64,000 nucleotides of DNA from Glutamicibacter soli (GTDB taxonomy: Bacteria; Actinomycetota; Actinomycetes; Actinomycetales; Micrococcaceae): contig NZ_POAF01000004.1 in the NCBI RefSeq assembly GCF_003309065.1, positions 186,001 through 250,000 on the forward strand, written 5' to 3'. The position numbers and the translations under genes are program-made. Below are positions 27,440 through 36,158 of the stretch, one piece after another (positions within the stretch are counted from its first letter, which is position 1; the number at the start of each line of letters is the position of its first letter). The notes beneath the pieces were generated by a model. That model was not told the DNA's origin. It searched no databases and was given only the letters and a program-made list of their open reading frames with translations.

Positions 27440-29056
27440 TCAGGCGGTCAGCAGCGGGTCGCCGGCGTTGACCGGCTGCCCGTCGAGGTACGTTCCCAGC
27501 ACGTCGACCGTGCACAGCTGCTCGGGAGCCAGCGAGAGCGGATCTTCCGCGAAAACTGTCAGGTCCGCAGGCGCGCCGAGCACGATCCGCCCGCCAACAG
27601 CACCGGTGCTGGCGTGCACGTTCACGGTGTACCCCTCCAGGGCCTCGCGTGCGCTGAGCTTGTGGCGGGGCTGGGCCGAATCGCTGCCCGGCACCTCGGT
27701 ACGCCGGCGGGTCTGGGCGTCGGCCAGGATCAGGCGCGGATCGTACGGCGCGATGGGCCAGTCGGACCCCAGGGCCAGGACCATGCCTGCGTCCTGCACA
27801 TCGCGCAGGCGGAAGGCGAACGACGCGCGGTGGCCGCCCAGCCGGCGGGACCAGGCGTCGGAGCCGTCGGCGCGCACGAAGTGGGTGCAGTGGGTCGGCT
27901 GCATGCTCACCGTGGCGCCGCTGGACTTGAGCGCGGTGAAGTCTTCGTCGTTCATTTCCTCCAGGTGCTCGATCCGGTGCAGGACCCCGTTCCCAGGCAG
28001 CTCGCTGATGGCCTTGATGACGAACCCGATGCCTTGGTCGCCGATGGCGTGGGTCGTGGTGGTGATGCCGGCTGCGGCCAGCGTCCGCAGGTTGTCGACG
28101 TACCGCTGGGGCTCAAGGTACAGGGACTCCGTGGACTCGCCCTCGGTGTCCGGTTCGTAAAGCCAAGCGGTGCCGTTGTCGACGGTGCCGTCGATCATCA
28201 GCTTCACGCCCCGCACCTGCCAGCGCCTGCCGTGCTGTCCTTGCAGCTCGATCAGATGCCGCAGTTGTTCGGGAGCGTCGCTGGCCATGATCCAGGGAGC
28301 GACTCGCAATTTGATCGGCAGTTCCGTGCGTTCTTCGAGCCTGCGCAGGATCTCCAGCGAGTCGGGATCCGCCAAATCCAGCATTTCACCACCGGTCAGG
28401 CCGCTGGCGGCCATGCCGCGCAACAGGCGTTCCAGTCCGTCGACCTTGCCCTCGATGGTCAGCGGCGGCAGGGCCTCTTCCACCAGGGCCATGGCGGAGA
28501 ATTCGCGGATGAAACCCGTAGGCCGGCCCTCGGAATCCACCACGATGCTGGAGGCGTCGTCAAACGTCTCCGTGCCGGTGATGCCGGCTGCTGCCAGCAT
28601 GGGCTGCGAAGCCAGCGCCGAGTGTGCATCAAAGCAGGTGACGTAGCTGGCCCGGCCGGGAGCTGCCTCGTCGAGCAGCCCGCCGTGGGGTTCGGCTTCG
28701 CCGAAGACCGCTACGTTCAGTCCGTAGCCGAGCACCGGTGCATCTGCAGGCTGTGACTCGGCATGGCGGGCGAAGATCCTGCGTGCGTCGTCCAGGTCCT
28801 TGGCATCGCCCAGGAATACTCCGCGGGCGACCGACTGGCCGAATATCGGATGAATGTGCGCATCGACGAGGCCGGGAGTGATGGTTGCCGTCCCGTGGTC
28901 GATCACCTTGGTATCCGGTCCTGACCACTCCGTTGCCTCGGAGCGGGAGCCGAGGTGCGTCACTACTCCCGCGGTGATGCCTATGGCGGTGTACTGCTTT
29001 TCACCGTCCAGGCTGTGAATGGTGTCCGCGAAGATCACGGTTTCGGGCGTCTGCAT
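27440..29056 (-). CDS. Amidohydrolase family 3 protein (YtcJ-like)
   Basis: The 538-residue metal-dependent hydrolase has the small beta-sandwich around a TIM barrel. The metal-binding motif TPGLVDAHIHP is near residue 65; further metal ligands sit in HAIGDQGIGFV (His), HRIEHLEEM (His) and ALGSDWPIAPYDP (Asp). YtcJ-type enzymes hydrolyse N-substituted amides or carbamates, and the substrate cannot be deduced. It is divergent from a TetR gene 100 bases away that probably controls it. AGGAGTCGAGCTG precedes the start. Confidence 0.92.
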   Translation of the reverse strand: MQTPETVIFADTIHSLDGEKQYTAIGITAGVVTHLGSRSEATEWSGPDTKVIDHGTATITPGLVDAHIHPIFGQSVARGVFLGDAKDLDDARRIFARHAESQPADAPVLGYGLNVAVFGEAEPHGGLLDEAAPGRASYVTCFDAHSALASQPMLAAAGITGTETFDDASSIVVDSEGRPTGFIREFSAMALVEEALPPLTIEGKVDGLERLLRGMAASGLTGGEMLDLADPDSLEILRRLEERTELPIKLRVAPWIMASDAPEQLRHLIELQGQHGRRWQVRGVKLMIDGTVDNGTAWLYEPDTEGESTESLYLEPQRYVDNLRTLAAAGITTTTHAIGDQGIGFVIKAISELPGNGVLHRIEHLEEMNDEDFTALKSSGATVSMQPTHCTHFVRADGSDAWSRRLGGHRASFAFRLRDVQDAGMVLALGSDWPIAPYDPRLILADAQTRRRTEVPGSDSAQPRHKLSAREALEGYTVNVHASTGAVGGRIVLGAPADLTVFAEDPLSLAPEQLCTVDVLGTYLDGQPVNAGDPLLTA

Positions 29057-29157
29057 CAGCTCGACTCCTAAATGAATAGTGTTAATTATCGTTGAGTCTA
29101 ACCACTGGGCCCTCTACTGTCCATGATTGGATAGGAAATAACCAAGGGAGTTAGTGC

Positions 29158-29847
29158 ATGTCTTCTACGCCGCATCGTGTTGCCGGACGCCCGGCCACGC
29201 CGATCCTCACTCAGCAACGCATCGTCGAGGCCGCCTTCTCGCTGCTCGATGAAGGTGGGGCCGAAGACTTCTCGATGGGTAAGCTCGCCCGTTCGCTGGG
29301 CGTGCGGACTCCGGCGCTTTATAACCACGTGGACAACCGGCAGCACCTGATTAACCTCATGCGTCGCGACATGATTCGCTCCATTGACCAGAGCCTGATC
29401 GCCGAGCTCCCGTGGCCAGAAGCACTGCTCCATTTCGGCCAACTGTTCCGTGACGCCTTGCTGCGGGTTCCTGCGGCCGTCGAGCTGATCGTGGCCACGC
29501 CGATCACGGAAGAATCCGAATCAGGGCTCATCTATGAGGAGCTGGGCGGCATCCTTCGCAGGGCAGGGGTGGCCGTTCCCCGGATACTCATGATCATGAT
29601 TGCCTTTGAGTCCCTCGTGGTTGGCGCAGCCTTGGACATCGTGGCTCCCGGAGCCCATGTTGCCGTAGTGCCCGAGGGGGATTCGGGGGCCCGCCAGACC
29701 CGCCATGTGGAAGTCCTGGAGCTGGGGGAGAAATTTGCGCGGCAAGCGCGCTCGACAGTCAGCGAGCAATCGTTCGACTTCGGGCTGCGCGCCATCATCG
29801 CGGCCGTTGAGCGAGAAGTGGGACAGCGCGATCACGTAGGCATGTAA
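29158..29847 (+). CDS. TetR family regulator
   Basis: The 229-residue protein has an N-terminal helix-turn-helix, QRIVEAAFSLLDEGGAEDFSMGKLARSLGVRTPALYNHV, ending in the YNHVDNRQHLINLM form of the TetR/TetR_C subgroup. The C-terminal ligand domain is unremarkable. It is divergent from the amidohydrolase and lies upstream of a PuuP-like permease in the same direction. A TTAATT-containing AT-rich stretch between the divergent starts (about 29075-29095), recurring inverted at about 29864, could hold its operators. GGGAG is 10 bases before the ATG. Confidence 0.88.
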   Translation: MSSTPHRVAGRPATPILTQQRIVEAAFSLLDEGGAEDFSMGKLARSLGVRTPALYNHVDNRQHLINLMRRDMIRSIDQSLIAELPWPEALLHFGQLFRDALLRVPAAVELIVATPITEESESGLIYEELGGILRRAGVAVPRILMIMIAFESLVVGAALDIVAPGAHVAVVPEGDSGARQTRHVEVLELGEKFARQARSTVSEQSFDFGLRAIIAAVEREVGQRDHVGM

Positions 29848-30171
29848 CACCAATGTTGCGTGGAAATTAACAATATAAATTTCCTTTTGCGGCCGAACAT
29901 TCGATGTCCACCGGCCGGTTCGAGTGTCAACAATCCCCTGTTTCGCCTAGTGGGGGGCTCTTTTGCCTTGCAATTAAAGCCTTGCTCGCGATGTCAGGCG
30001 GGCTTTTCGGCGCCCTTTGCGCTGGCGGTTGCGCCAGCCCGCCCCTTGCGCCAAGTGACTCCAGTCACTACCTTTAGTGAACGTTCTTCATTTAAATCTG
30101 GCCCTTGGCTTCCAGCCCCTGCACCTCTGGCAGGTGGATTATGCCGGGTAGCGGACGGAAAGGTGCTCATC
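29848..30171. other. Leader region before the PuuP-like permease
   Basis: This 324-base gap holds an AT-rich stretch (AATTAACAATATAAATTT, from 29865), a hairpin GCTGGCG-GTTG-CGCCAGC at 30021-30038, and a perfect-armed dyad AGTGACT-CC-AGTCACT at 30054-30069. An open frame crosses it into the permease but shows no protein-like sequence, so I treat it as regulatory leader. No known riboswitch is recognised. Confidence 0.5.
30054..30069. promoter_or_regulatory. Operator-like dyad before permease gene
   Basis: AGTGACT and AGTCACT flank CC, giving 7-bp perfect arms about 100 bases before the permease start. The nearby TetR protein is one candidate binder, by position only. Confidence 0.4.
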
Positions 30172-31536
30172 ATGTCGAAATCTCCACTCAAGCCACCGGG
30201 TGGCGCAGTGCTTGCCACCGACCAGATGAACCGGGTCCTGGGCCTGCCCAATCTGGTGCTCTTCGGCATGGTCTACATGGTTCCGCTGACTATTTTCAGC
30301 ACCTACGGCATCGTCACCGAGATTACCGGTGGGCGATTGCCGCTGGCGTACCTGATTACCATGGTGGCGATGATCTTCACCGCACGCTCCTATGGGCTGA
30401 TGTCGCGGGCTTTCCCGGTGGGCGGGTCGGCATATGTGTACACGCAGCGATCCTTCGGCCCGAATATAGGGTTCATGGCCGGCTGGGCGCTGCTGCTGGA
30501 CTACCTCTTCTTGCCGATGATCAATTACCTGCTGCTCGGGATCTACATGCATGAGTTCTTCCCGGCGATCCCACCATGGGCGTTCATGCTGGCTGGAATG
30601 GTCGTGGTGACGGTGCTGAACGTCGTTGGAATTGTCTCCGTGGCGCGGACGAACATCGTGATCATCGGCTTCCAGTTTCTCTTCATCATCCTGTTCGTCA
30701 TTTTTTCGGTGGCCTACCTCAAGGAGCAGGTCTCCGTGGATCTCTGGGCACCGTTCCGGGGGAACGGAGAGCCCGGCGGCTTCGCGCCACTGGCTGCGGG
30801 AGCGGCGATCTTGTGCCTGTCGTTCCTCGGGTTCGACTCCATCACGACCTTCGCCGAAGAAGCACGCAACCCGAAACGGGACATGCCGCGGGCAATTCTG
30901 CTGACCACATTGATCTGCGGACTAATGTTCGTGGGCCTGGCTTACCTGTCTCACTTGGTATACCCCAGCCACGAATTCGAAAATGCTGACTCCGCATCGA
31001 TCCAGGTGATTTTCGCGGCGGGCGGAGATTTCCTGGCCATCTTCTTCACGGCAGGATTCATCTGCGGCGCACTCGGATCCGCCCTGATTTCGCAGGCATC
31101 GGTGGCGCGTATTCTCTACAGCATGGGCCGGGACGGAGTTCTGCCGCGCAAGGTGTTCGGCTATCTGCACCCGCGATTTAAGACACCGACCTTCGTGATC
31201 CTGATCGTCTCGCTCATTTCGCTCACGTCCTTGTTCGCCAGCCTGGAAATGGTGTCGGCGATGATCAGCTTCGGCGCTTTGGTGGCATTCTCCGCAGTCA
31301 ACCTTGCCGTGATCAAGTACTACTTCCTAGCCCACCGTCAGCGAGGTCTGGCGTCGACCGTGAACTACCTGTTGCTGCCGCTGGTCGGCCTATGCCTGAC
31401 CATCTGGCTCTGGACCAGCCTGAGCCCGTTGTCGCTCCAGATCGGCCTGGCGTGGATTGTATTGGGTCTTGCCTACCTCGGCTACGTCACCGGCGGATTC
31501 AAGCGCAAGGCGCCAATGCTGGATCTATCCGAGTAG
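30172..31536 (+). CDS. APC-family amine/amino acid permease, PuuP-like
   Basis: The 454-residue protein has about 12 membrane helices. The N-terminal part, LGLPNLVLFGMVYMVPLTIFSTYGIV, and the TARSYGLMSRAFPVGGSAYVYTQRSFGP stretch match the amino acid-polyamine-organocation family, closest to putrescine importer PuuP. GFDSITTFAEEARNP is the conserved cytoplasmic loop after TM6. GGAAAGG is 9 bases before the chosen ATG; the frame is open 300 bases further upstream but without protein character. The neighbouring amidohydrolase and nitrilase genes would suit an amine or amide pathway, which is inference. Confidence 0.9.
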   Translation: MSKSPLKPPGGAVLATDQMNRVLGLPNLVLFGMVYMVPLTIFSTYGIVTEITGGRLPLAYLITMVAMIFTARSYGLMSRAFPVGGSAYVYTQRSFGPNIGFMAGWALLLDYLFLPMINYLLLGIYMHEFFPAIPPWAFMLAGMVVVTVLNVVGIVSVARTNIVIIGFQFLFIILFVIFSVAYLKEQVSVDLWAPFRGNGEPGGFAPLAAGAAILCLSFLGFDSITTFAEEARNPKRDMPRAILLTTLICGLMFVGLAYLSHLVYPSHEFENADSASIQVIFAAGGDFLAIFFTAGFICGALGSALISQASVARILYSMGRDGVLPRKVFGYLHPRFKTPTFVILIVSLISLTSLFASLEMVSAMISFGALVAFSAVNLAVIKYYFLAHRQRGLASTVNYLLLPLVGLCLTIWLWTSLSPLSLQIGLAWIVLGLAYLGYVTGGFKRKAPMLDLSE

Positions 31537-31592
31537 CGGGAGCGCATCGCCTGCCCGGGTAAGGCCAGACCGGGGATCCATGCAGCGCTATT

Positions 31593-31625
31593 GAGCAGGC
31601 ACTTGGCAATCGCCGGTGCCCGCTC
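31593..31625. terminator. Hairpin between convergent permease and nitrilase genes
   Basis: GAGCAGGCAC pairs with GTGCCCGCTC (9 of 10 positions) around a 13-base loop, midway between two convergent stop codons. Confidence 0.5.
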
Positions 31626-31659
31626 CGCGGTGTTGTCCAGGGGTTCTGAGCGAGCGAGC

Positions 31660-32454
31660 CTAGAGGTCGACGGCGTTGGCCAGCACCGGAAGCTTCCTGC
31701 GGGCTTCCTCGATCAGGCCCAGGTCCAAATCCACGATCAGCAACTCGGGCGCGGGTCCTGCCTGAGCGATGACGCGGCCCAGCGGGTCGACGGCCATCGA
31801 GTAGCCCACGCCCAGCGGAGCGGCACCCTTCAGCGGCCGGCCGACGCTTTCGGGATCGGCCTGGTCCACGGCGATCACGAAGGTGGTGGTGTCCAGTGCG
31901 CGGGCCTGGGCCAGCGCCTTCCACTGCTCGGCCTTGCCCTCGCCGCCGCCCCAGGACGCGGTCACGATGTTGATCTGGGCGCCGGCGCGGGCATGGCGCA
32001 CAAACAGCTGCGGGAAGCGCAGGTCATAGCAGATGGCCATGCCGATGGTGGCTCCATCTAGCTCGAACTGCACCGGGGTGTCGCCAGGGGTGACGGCCTC
32101 CGACTCCAGATAGCCGAAGGCGTCGTAGAGGTGGATCTTGTCGTAGTGCGTGTCCACGCCGCGGCCCACGACCAGCAGGGTGTTGCGCACCCGGCCGCCC
32201 TCGCCGGGGGTGAACATGCCCGCCGCGATGGCGATGCCCAGGTCGCGGGCCTGCTGGCGCAGCAGCCCGGCCCAGCGGGCGTTGACCGGCTCGGCGAACT
32301 TTTCCACGGGGTTGCCGAAGGCAACCTGCATAGCTTCGGGGAAGACGATCAGCGATGCGCCAGCCTCGGCGGCCTGCTTGGCATGGTCGCGGATGATCGC
32401 CAGATTGCGCTGGGGATCGCCGGTGCTCAATACCTGTGCCAGCGCGATCTTCAT
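31660..32454 (-). CDS. Carbon-nitrogen hydrolase (nitrilase superfamily amidase)
   Basis: The 264-residue hydrolase has the Glu-Lys-Cys triad: Glu in LIVFPEAM, Lys in HYDKIHLYDAFGY, Cys in MAICYDLRFPQLF. The YDKIHLFD-like and CYDLRFPE-like signatures resemble the Nit1/Nit2 branch (deaminated glutathione amidase, omega-amidase). That suggests clearing omega-amides such as alpha-ketoglutaramate. I chose the ATG at 32454, with GAAGGGACGGGAAC upstream; the longer frame is arginine-rich nonsense. A direct repeat TCTACGT spaced 11 bases apart (32498, 32509) lies in its promoter region. Confidence 0.92.
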   Translation of the reverse strand: MKIALAQVLSTGDPQRNLAIIRDHAKQAAEAGASLIVFPEAMQVAFGNPVEKFAEPVNARWAGLLRQQARDLGIAIAAGMFTPGEGGRVRNTLLVVGRGVDTHYDKIHLYDAFGYLESEAVTPGDTPVQFELDGATIGMAICYDLRFPQLFVRHARAGAQINIVTASWGGGEGKAEQWKALAQARALDTTTFVIAVDQADPESVGRPLKGAAPLGVGYSMAVDPLGRVIAQAGPAPELLIVDLDLGLIEEARRKLPVLANAVDL

Positions 32455-32721
32455 GATGTTCCCGTCCCTTCGCCGGCGGCGCGTGGAGTACGCCGCATCT
32501 ACGTCGACTCTACGTAGGCGGGCCAAAAAATGGCAATGCGGCCGGTCGCATGCGTCTGATACGGCCTTATGATGAATGCACGCAGTTCAAACCCGTTGCA
32601 GGGAGGTGGTACCCGATGTCCGCACGATCGACCGTGGGCGCACCCCTGTCCCGTACGACGGCCCGGAACTCCTAGCCGGCCTGCGGGTGAGCCCGAGGAA
32701 TTCTTCCGAAAGGCACCCGCC

Positions 32722-33669
32722 ATGAACTCATCCTCCTATCCGACCTCCCGCGTCAGCACGGCGTATCCCTATCTTTCCGGCCTGCCCAAAACCACCGGCG
32801 CCCGAGCCCTGGTGCTGGGCGGCGGAGGAGCCACGGGGAACGCTTGGCTGATCGGCGTGCTCGCCGGGCTGGCCTCCGAAGGCCTGGACGTCAGCGCGCC
32901 GCAATTGACGGTGGGAACTTCCGCCGGCGCCACCGCGGCCGCCCAGCTTGTCGGCTCCACCCCGACCGAGCTCTACCAAGCGGTCATCGCCGCACCGGCG
33001 CCTCCGGCAGCTGCCCCTCGACCTGCAACCGCACCGGCTGCGGCCCGAGTTCCCGACCAGCTGTCCCGCATCAGGTCCATCAGCTCCGCTTCCTCCGGAC
33101 CGGAGGACATGCACCGGAGGATGGCTGCCGCCGCGCTGGATCTGCCCGGTGCCTGGGACAGGGAGCTGAGCGCCCGGTGGAGATCCATCGTGCAATCACG
33201 CATGGCGCAGGCCGACTGGCCGCAGCGGCTGGTCTATCTCACCGCAGTGCAGGCGCAGGACGGCGAGTCGGTGGTCTTCGACAAGTCCAGCGGGGTTCCG
33301 CTGGTCGATGCCGTGGCCGCCAGCTGTTCCAGCGGCCCGCCGTATTGGCTCGGGGAGCGCGCCTACATCGACGGCGGCTACCGCCGGAATGAAAACGCAG
33401 ATCTGGCGCAGGGATACGACAAGGTGCTGGTGCTGTCTCCGCTGGGCGGTCGGAGCCTGCACCCGGAGAGCTGGGGCATGCAGCTGTCGGCGCAGGCGGA
33501 CCAGCTTCGCGCGTCCGGAAGCAAGATCCAGATCATCGTGCCGGATGCCGCCGCCGAAGCCTACGTGGGCGTCAACGCCATGAACCAGTCCCTGCGCTCG
33601 ACGGCTGCCCGCGAGGGATTCCGCCAAGGCCGGGAACAGGTCGGAGAGATCCGGGAGTTTTGGCGTTGA
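32722..33669 (+). CDS. Patatin-like phospholipase family protein
   Basis: The 315-residue protein has the patatin oxyanion hole ALVLGGGGATGNAWLIGVL, the nucleophile elbow GTSAG (Ser at about residue 72), and the catalytic Asp in AYIDGGYRRNENADLA. A Pro/Ala-rich insert, roughly residues 92-108, interrupts the domain. Bacterial patatins are acyl hydrolases acting on phospholipids or neutral lipids; it has no signal peptide. GAAAGG precedes the ATG. Longer upstream reading is not supported. Confidence 0.9.
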   Translation: MNSSSYPTSRVSTAYPYLSGLPKTTGARALVLGGGGATGNAWLIGVLAGLASEGLDVSAPQLTVGTSAGATAAAQLVGSTPTELYQAVIAAPAPPAAAPRPATAPAAARVPDQLSRIRSISSASSGPEDMHRRMAAAALDLPGAWDRELSARWRSIVQSRMAQADWPQRLVYLTAVQAQDGESVVFDKSSGVPLVDAVAASCSSGPPYWLGERAYIDGGYRRNENADLAQGYDKVLVLSPLGGRSLHPESWGMQLSAQADQLRASGSKIQIIVPDAAAEAYVGVNAMNQSLRSTAAREGFRQGREQVGEIREFWR

Positions 33670-33839
33670 TCCGTCGCGGTTTCCTGCTCCGTGCGGGCTG
33701 ATTCTCCTCGCGGTCCCTGACGGCTGACCAGGTGTCCTTCCGGCACTCGCCATCCATCCGGATCGCGAGCGTCCGGGTTTCCGAGGCGTTGGATGGACGG
33801 GGTCATCTTGCGCGGCAAGTCGTCGATATACGAAGAGGA

Positions 33840-34865
33840 TCAGCCGGAGGCTGCCTGCCATAGGTGCATGGAGGCATAGGAGCGCCAAGGGGACCAGCGC
33901 CGGGCGTACTCTTCGAGCAAACGGTGACTGGCGCTTTTCGAGGTCTGCGGCTCCAGAATGCCGAGCCGCACTGCTCCGGAGACCAATGCAACATCGCTGC
34001 GCATCCAAGCGTCGGGATCACCAAGCACGCGCATTGCGAGGTAGGCGGCGGTCCAAGGCCCGATTCCAGGTGTTCGGAGCAGGCTCTCTCGCAGCAGCTG
34101 GGGATTGCTCTCGAAGCCGACCTCCAGTTCACCGCTCTGAAGTGCAATGGCTGCACTTCGAAGCGTAGAGATCGAGCGGCGGGGGAGCTTCAGGACGCGA
34201 TCGGGATCCAGCGGTAGATCTGCTCCGGGGTCGTGCACGGTTTCAATGATGTCCGCCGGAGCGGGAAAGATCCTGTCCAAACCGGTAAAGCTCGAAGTGT
34301 AGGCGGCTCCGGCCTGAGCTACGAGTCGGGAAAGATGGGTTCGAGCGGCCTTGACCGAAATCTGCTGGCCGATGATGGCCCGGATGACCAGCTCATGAGG
34401 GTCGACTGCGCCGGGCACCCGGATGCCCGGGGTTCGAAGGATACTCGCTTCCAGTGCCGGGTCTCTGGACAGGTTGAGATCGATGGCGCTTGAGTCGGCG
34501 TCCAGATTCAAGAGGCGCCGTATCCGGAAAATTGCGGCAGCTTGATCGCGCAAATTGTGGAGTTCAAGCTGAGCTTTCAGGACCCAGCTGGCGGATCCAT
34601 AGTTACGAGCGATAAGCCTAATAGCCCCTGGCCCACTTGGGAACATGAGTGTTCGGGCATATATCAGCCTGTCTTTCTGCGAGAGATCTGTGGTCTCTAC
34701 GCCGGCAATCGCCCTTGCTTCCAGAAACGAGAAAATGCCTTGGGCGTCAAAGGGGTGCTGGATCGGCAAGTCGATGTTCAGAACTATGGGGGACTGTTTG
34801 CCGAAACATCGCGTCCCGAAAGGAGTCGGTGAACTTGGGTGCTTCTGGTTGCTTCCTGCACTCAT
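33840..34865 (-). CDS. alkA: DNA-3-methyladenine glycosylase II (AlkA), no Ada part
   Basis: The protein is about 341 residues from ATG 34865. It has an AlkA N-terminal domain (QHPFDAQGIFSFLEARAIAGVE, then IRLIARN) and the helix-hairpin-helix-GPD glycosylase domain: HELVIRAIIGQQISVKAARTHLSRLV, the hairpin LRTPGIGPWTAAYLAMRVLG, and the catalytic Asp in DAWMRSDVAL. It removes alkylated purines. In many actinobacteria this enzyme is fused behind an Ada-type zinc and AraC domain; here the first 25 residues are unlike either and no Ada domain precedes. The 5' third and the upstream spacer are less GC-rich than the surroundings. The start is uncertain. Confidence 0.85.
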   Translation of the reverse strand: MSAGSNQKHPSSPTPFGTRCFGKQSPIVLNIDLPIQHPFDAQGIFSFLEARAIAGVETTDLSQKDRLIYARTLMFPSGPGAIRLIARNYGSASWVLKAQLELHNLRDQAAAIFRIRRLLNLDADSSAIDLNLSRDPALEASILRTPGIRVPGAVDPHELVIRAIIGQQISVKAARTHLSRLVAQAGAAYTSSFTGLDRIFPAPADIIETVHDPGADLPLDPDRVLKLPRRSISTLRSAAIALQSGELEVGFESNPQLLRESLLRTPGIGPWTAAYLAMRVLGDPDAWMRSDVALVSGAVRLGILEPQTSKSASHRLLEEYARRWSPWRSYASMHLWQAASG

Positions 34866-35086
34866 GTTGTCGCCCCAATCATCCGACGAAGTTTCGAAGT
34901 CACCTTGAGTGTAACTAATTGATCGAAAGACTGATTCTGACGCGAAAGCGCCACTAGAAATTAGATGAAAATTCAGAATGAAGCACACTCGGCCGTTCTG
35001 AATTCAGCATACGCAAGAAGCTGCTCGCATTAGACGTGACCGAAATTCCGTCCATGGCACCTGCCGGTCTCGCGAACGACCTGAAA

Positions 35087-35105
35087 TGAACAAATTTATT
35101 GATCG
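35087..35105. repeat. Dyad repeat copy 1
   Basis: TGAACAAATTTATTGATCG. First of four copies; the right arm is the most diverged from the consensus TGAACAAATTTTTTGATCA. Confidence 0.7.
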
Positions 35106-35176
35106 TAGAACGCCTCGTCTCGTGGAGCTCGTGGAAGTCTCATTCGCAGTGGAGATCCGCAAGCGGAAACTGAAAC

Positions 35177-35195
35177 TGAACAAGTTTTTTGATCA
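35177..35195. repeat. Dyad repeat copy 2
   Basis: TGAACAAGTTTTTTGATCA, 90 bases after copy 1, with one change from consensus. Confidence 0.75.
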
Positions 35196-35288
35196 TTTTT
35201 CCGCAGACTATCGTTCGGCGCGACGGTACCCGAGCGCTCGCGATACTGCCGCCCGTGGAAGCTGTGGGTGCCCCGGTGAGGTCTCATC

Positions 35289-35307
35289 TGAACAAATTTT
35301 TTGATCA
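35289..35307. repeat. Dyad repeat copy 3
   Basis: TGAACAAATTTTTTGATCA, 112 bases after copy 2. It fits the consensus; arms TGAACAAA and TTTGATCA are inverted repeats with one mismatch. Confidence 0.75.
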
Positions 35308-35377
35308 ATTTGCCGATCGGGTCTTGCCGGGCATCAAGAAAATGTATTCGGGGAGACTGCCAGGAACCATGAGAGGA

Positions 35378-35396
35378 TGAACAAATTTTTCGTTCA
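35378..35396. repeat. Dyad repeat copy 4
   Basis: TGAACAAATTTTTCGTTCA, 89 bases after copy 3. The right end differs from the other copies, yet it still pairs with the left arm (TGAAC with GTTCA), so the dyad is kept while the sequence changed. Confidence 0.7.
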
Positions 35397-35418
35397 ACTT
35401 CGCATGGCGGCCTCAGTC

Positions 35419-36105
35419 CTATGGTTGCGGTGAAGGGTTGATATCGATCGAATCCAAGTTCGCGCGGTCACCCAGGGAAAGCGCGGTCATTAGAGCCTCG
35501 GCAATCTGTTCGGGGCGGACCCAGTTTTCCGCATCGTAGGTTTTCTCTTCCCAAGAGTGCAGCTGTTCCTGCATCGGCGTGGAAACGCGCCCCGGGTGGA
35601 TGGAAGTGACCTTGATGCCGTTCGAAGCTTCTTCGATCCGGAGGGCGTCGGCGAATGCCTTCATGGCGAATTTGCTGGCGCTGTATGCGCCCGATCCCGC
35701 AATGGTGCGGTGCCCGAGACCTGAATTGATCATGAACACGTGGCCACGTGCCCGGCGCAAGGCAAGCAGCATGGCGCGGGTGAGCTCCACCGGAGCCAAC
35801 ACGTTGATCTGCATGCTCTGTGCCCAATCCTCCTGGCTAGTCTCCTCCACGGTGCCCATGCGGAGTATGCCGGCGCTGTGCACCAGAACATCGAGTGCGG
35901 GGATCTGCGCGGCAAGGTCGCCCATGCGGCCGGGGGACCCAAGGTCGGCGAGCAGCGGCGTGGCGGATCGAAAACCTTCTGCGGCGCGTTGCAGCGGCTC
36001 GAAGTTTCGCCCCACCAGAAATAGGTGATGGGTTGGCGCCAAGGCCTCGGCTATGGCGCGGCCAATGCCGCCGGTGGCTCCGGTAATCAGTGCGCTGGGT
36101 GTCAT
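35419..36105 (-). CDS. SDR family oxidoreductase
   Basis: The 228-residue short-chain dehydrogenase has the cofactor loop TGATGGIGRAIAEAL at residue 8, LVGRNFEPL (Arg suggests NADP), the HSAG variant of NNAG, the catalytic Ser in MINSGLGH and the pair in AYSASKFAMKAFADAL. AAGGATG lies 6 bases before the ATG. It is the last gene of a three-gene minus-strand run behind an XRE-cupin regulator and an EamA transporter, 53 bases after the latter. The substrate is unknown. Confidence 0.9.
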   Translation of the reverse strand: MTPSALITGATGGIGRAIAEALAPTHHLFLVGRNFEPLQRAAEGFRSATPLLADLGSPGRMGDLAAQIPALDVLVHSAGILRMGTVEETSQEDWAQSMQINVLAPVELTRAMLLALRRARGHVFMINSGLGHRTIAGSGAYSASKFAMKAFADALRIEEASNGIKVTSIHPGRVSTPMQEQLHSWEEKTYDAENWVRPEQIAEALMTALSLGDRANLDSIDINPSPQP

Positions 36106-36158
36106 GTGGTCATCCTTGCTTGTCTGCTCGGTTCGAATCAGGGATCAGGGAACGAGCG

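Larger units (their letters stand above)
34866..35418. other. AT-richer spacer with four dyad repeats
   Basis: There is no convincing gene in these 553 bases between the divergent-facing alkA start and the end of an SDR gene. Short frames cross it (for example 35086-35304), but their only regularity is that the repeat itself reads NKFFD. The second half holds four copies of a 19-bp imperfect dyad, listed separately. Base composition is clearly more A+T-rich than the flanks. Confidence 0.6.

Noticed and set aside
35086-35304. A 72-codon protein spanning two of the dyad repeats
   Set aside because: No ribosome site, no domain; its repeated NKFFD comes from the DNA repeat itself.
35087-35396. 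A CRISPR array
   Set aside because: Copies are only 19 bp, diverged, and the gaps (about 70-93 bases) are too long and uneven; no cas genes are near.
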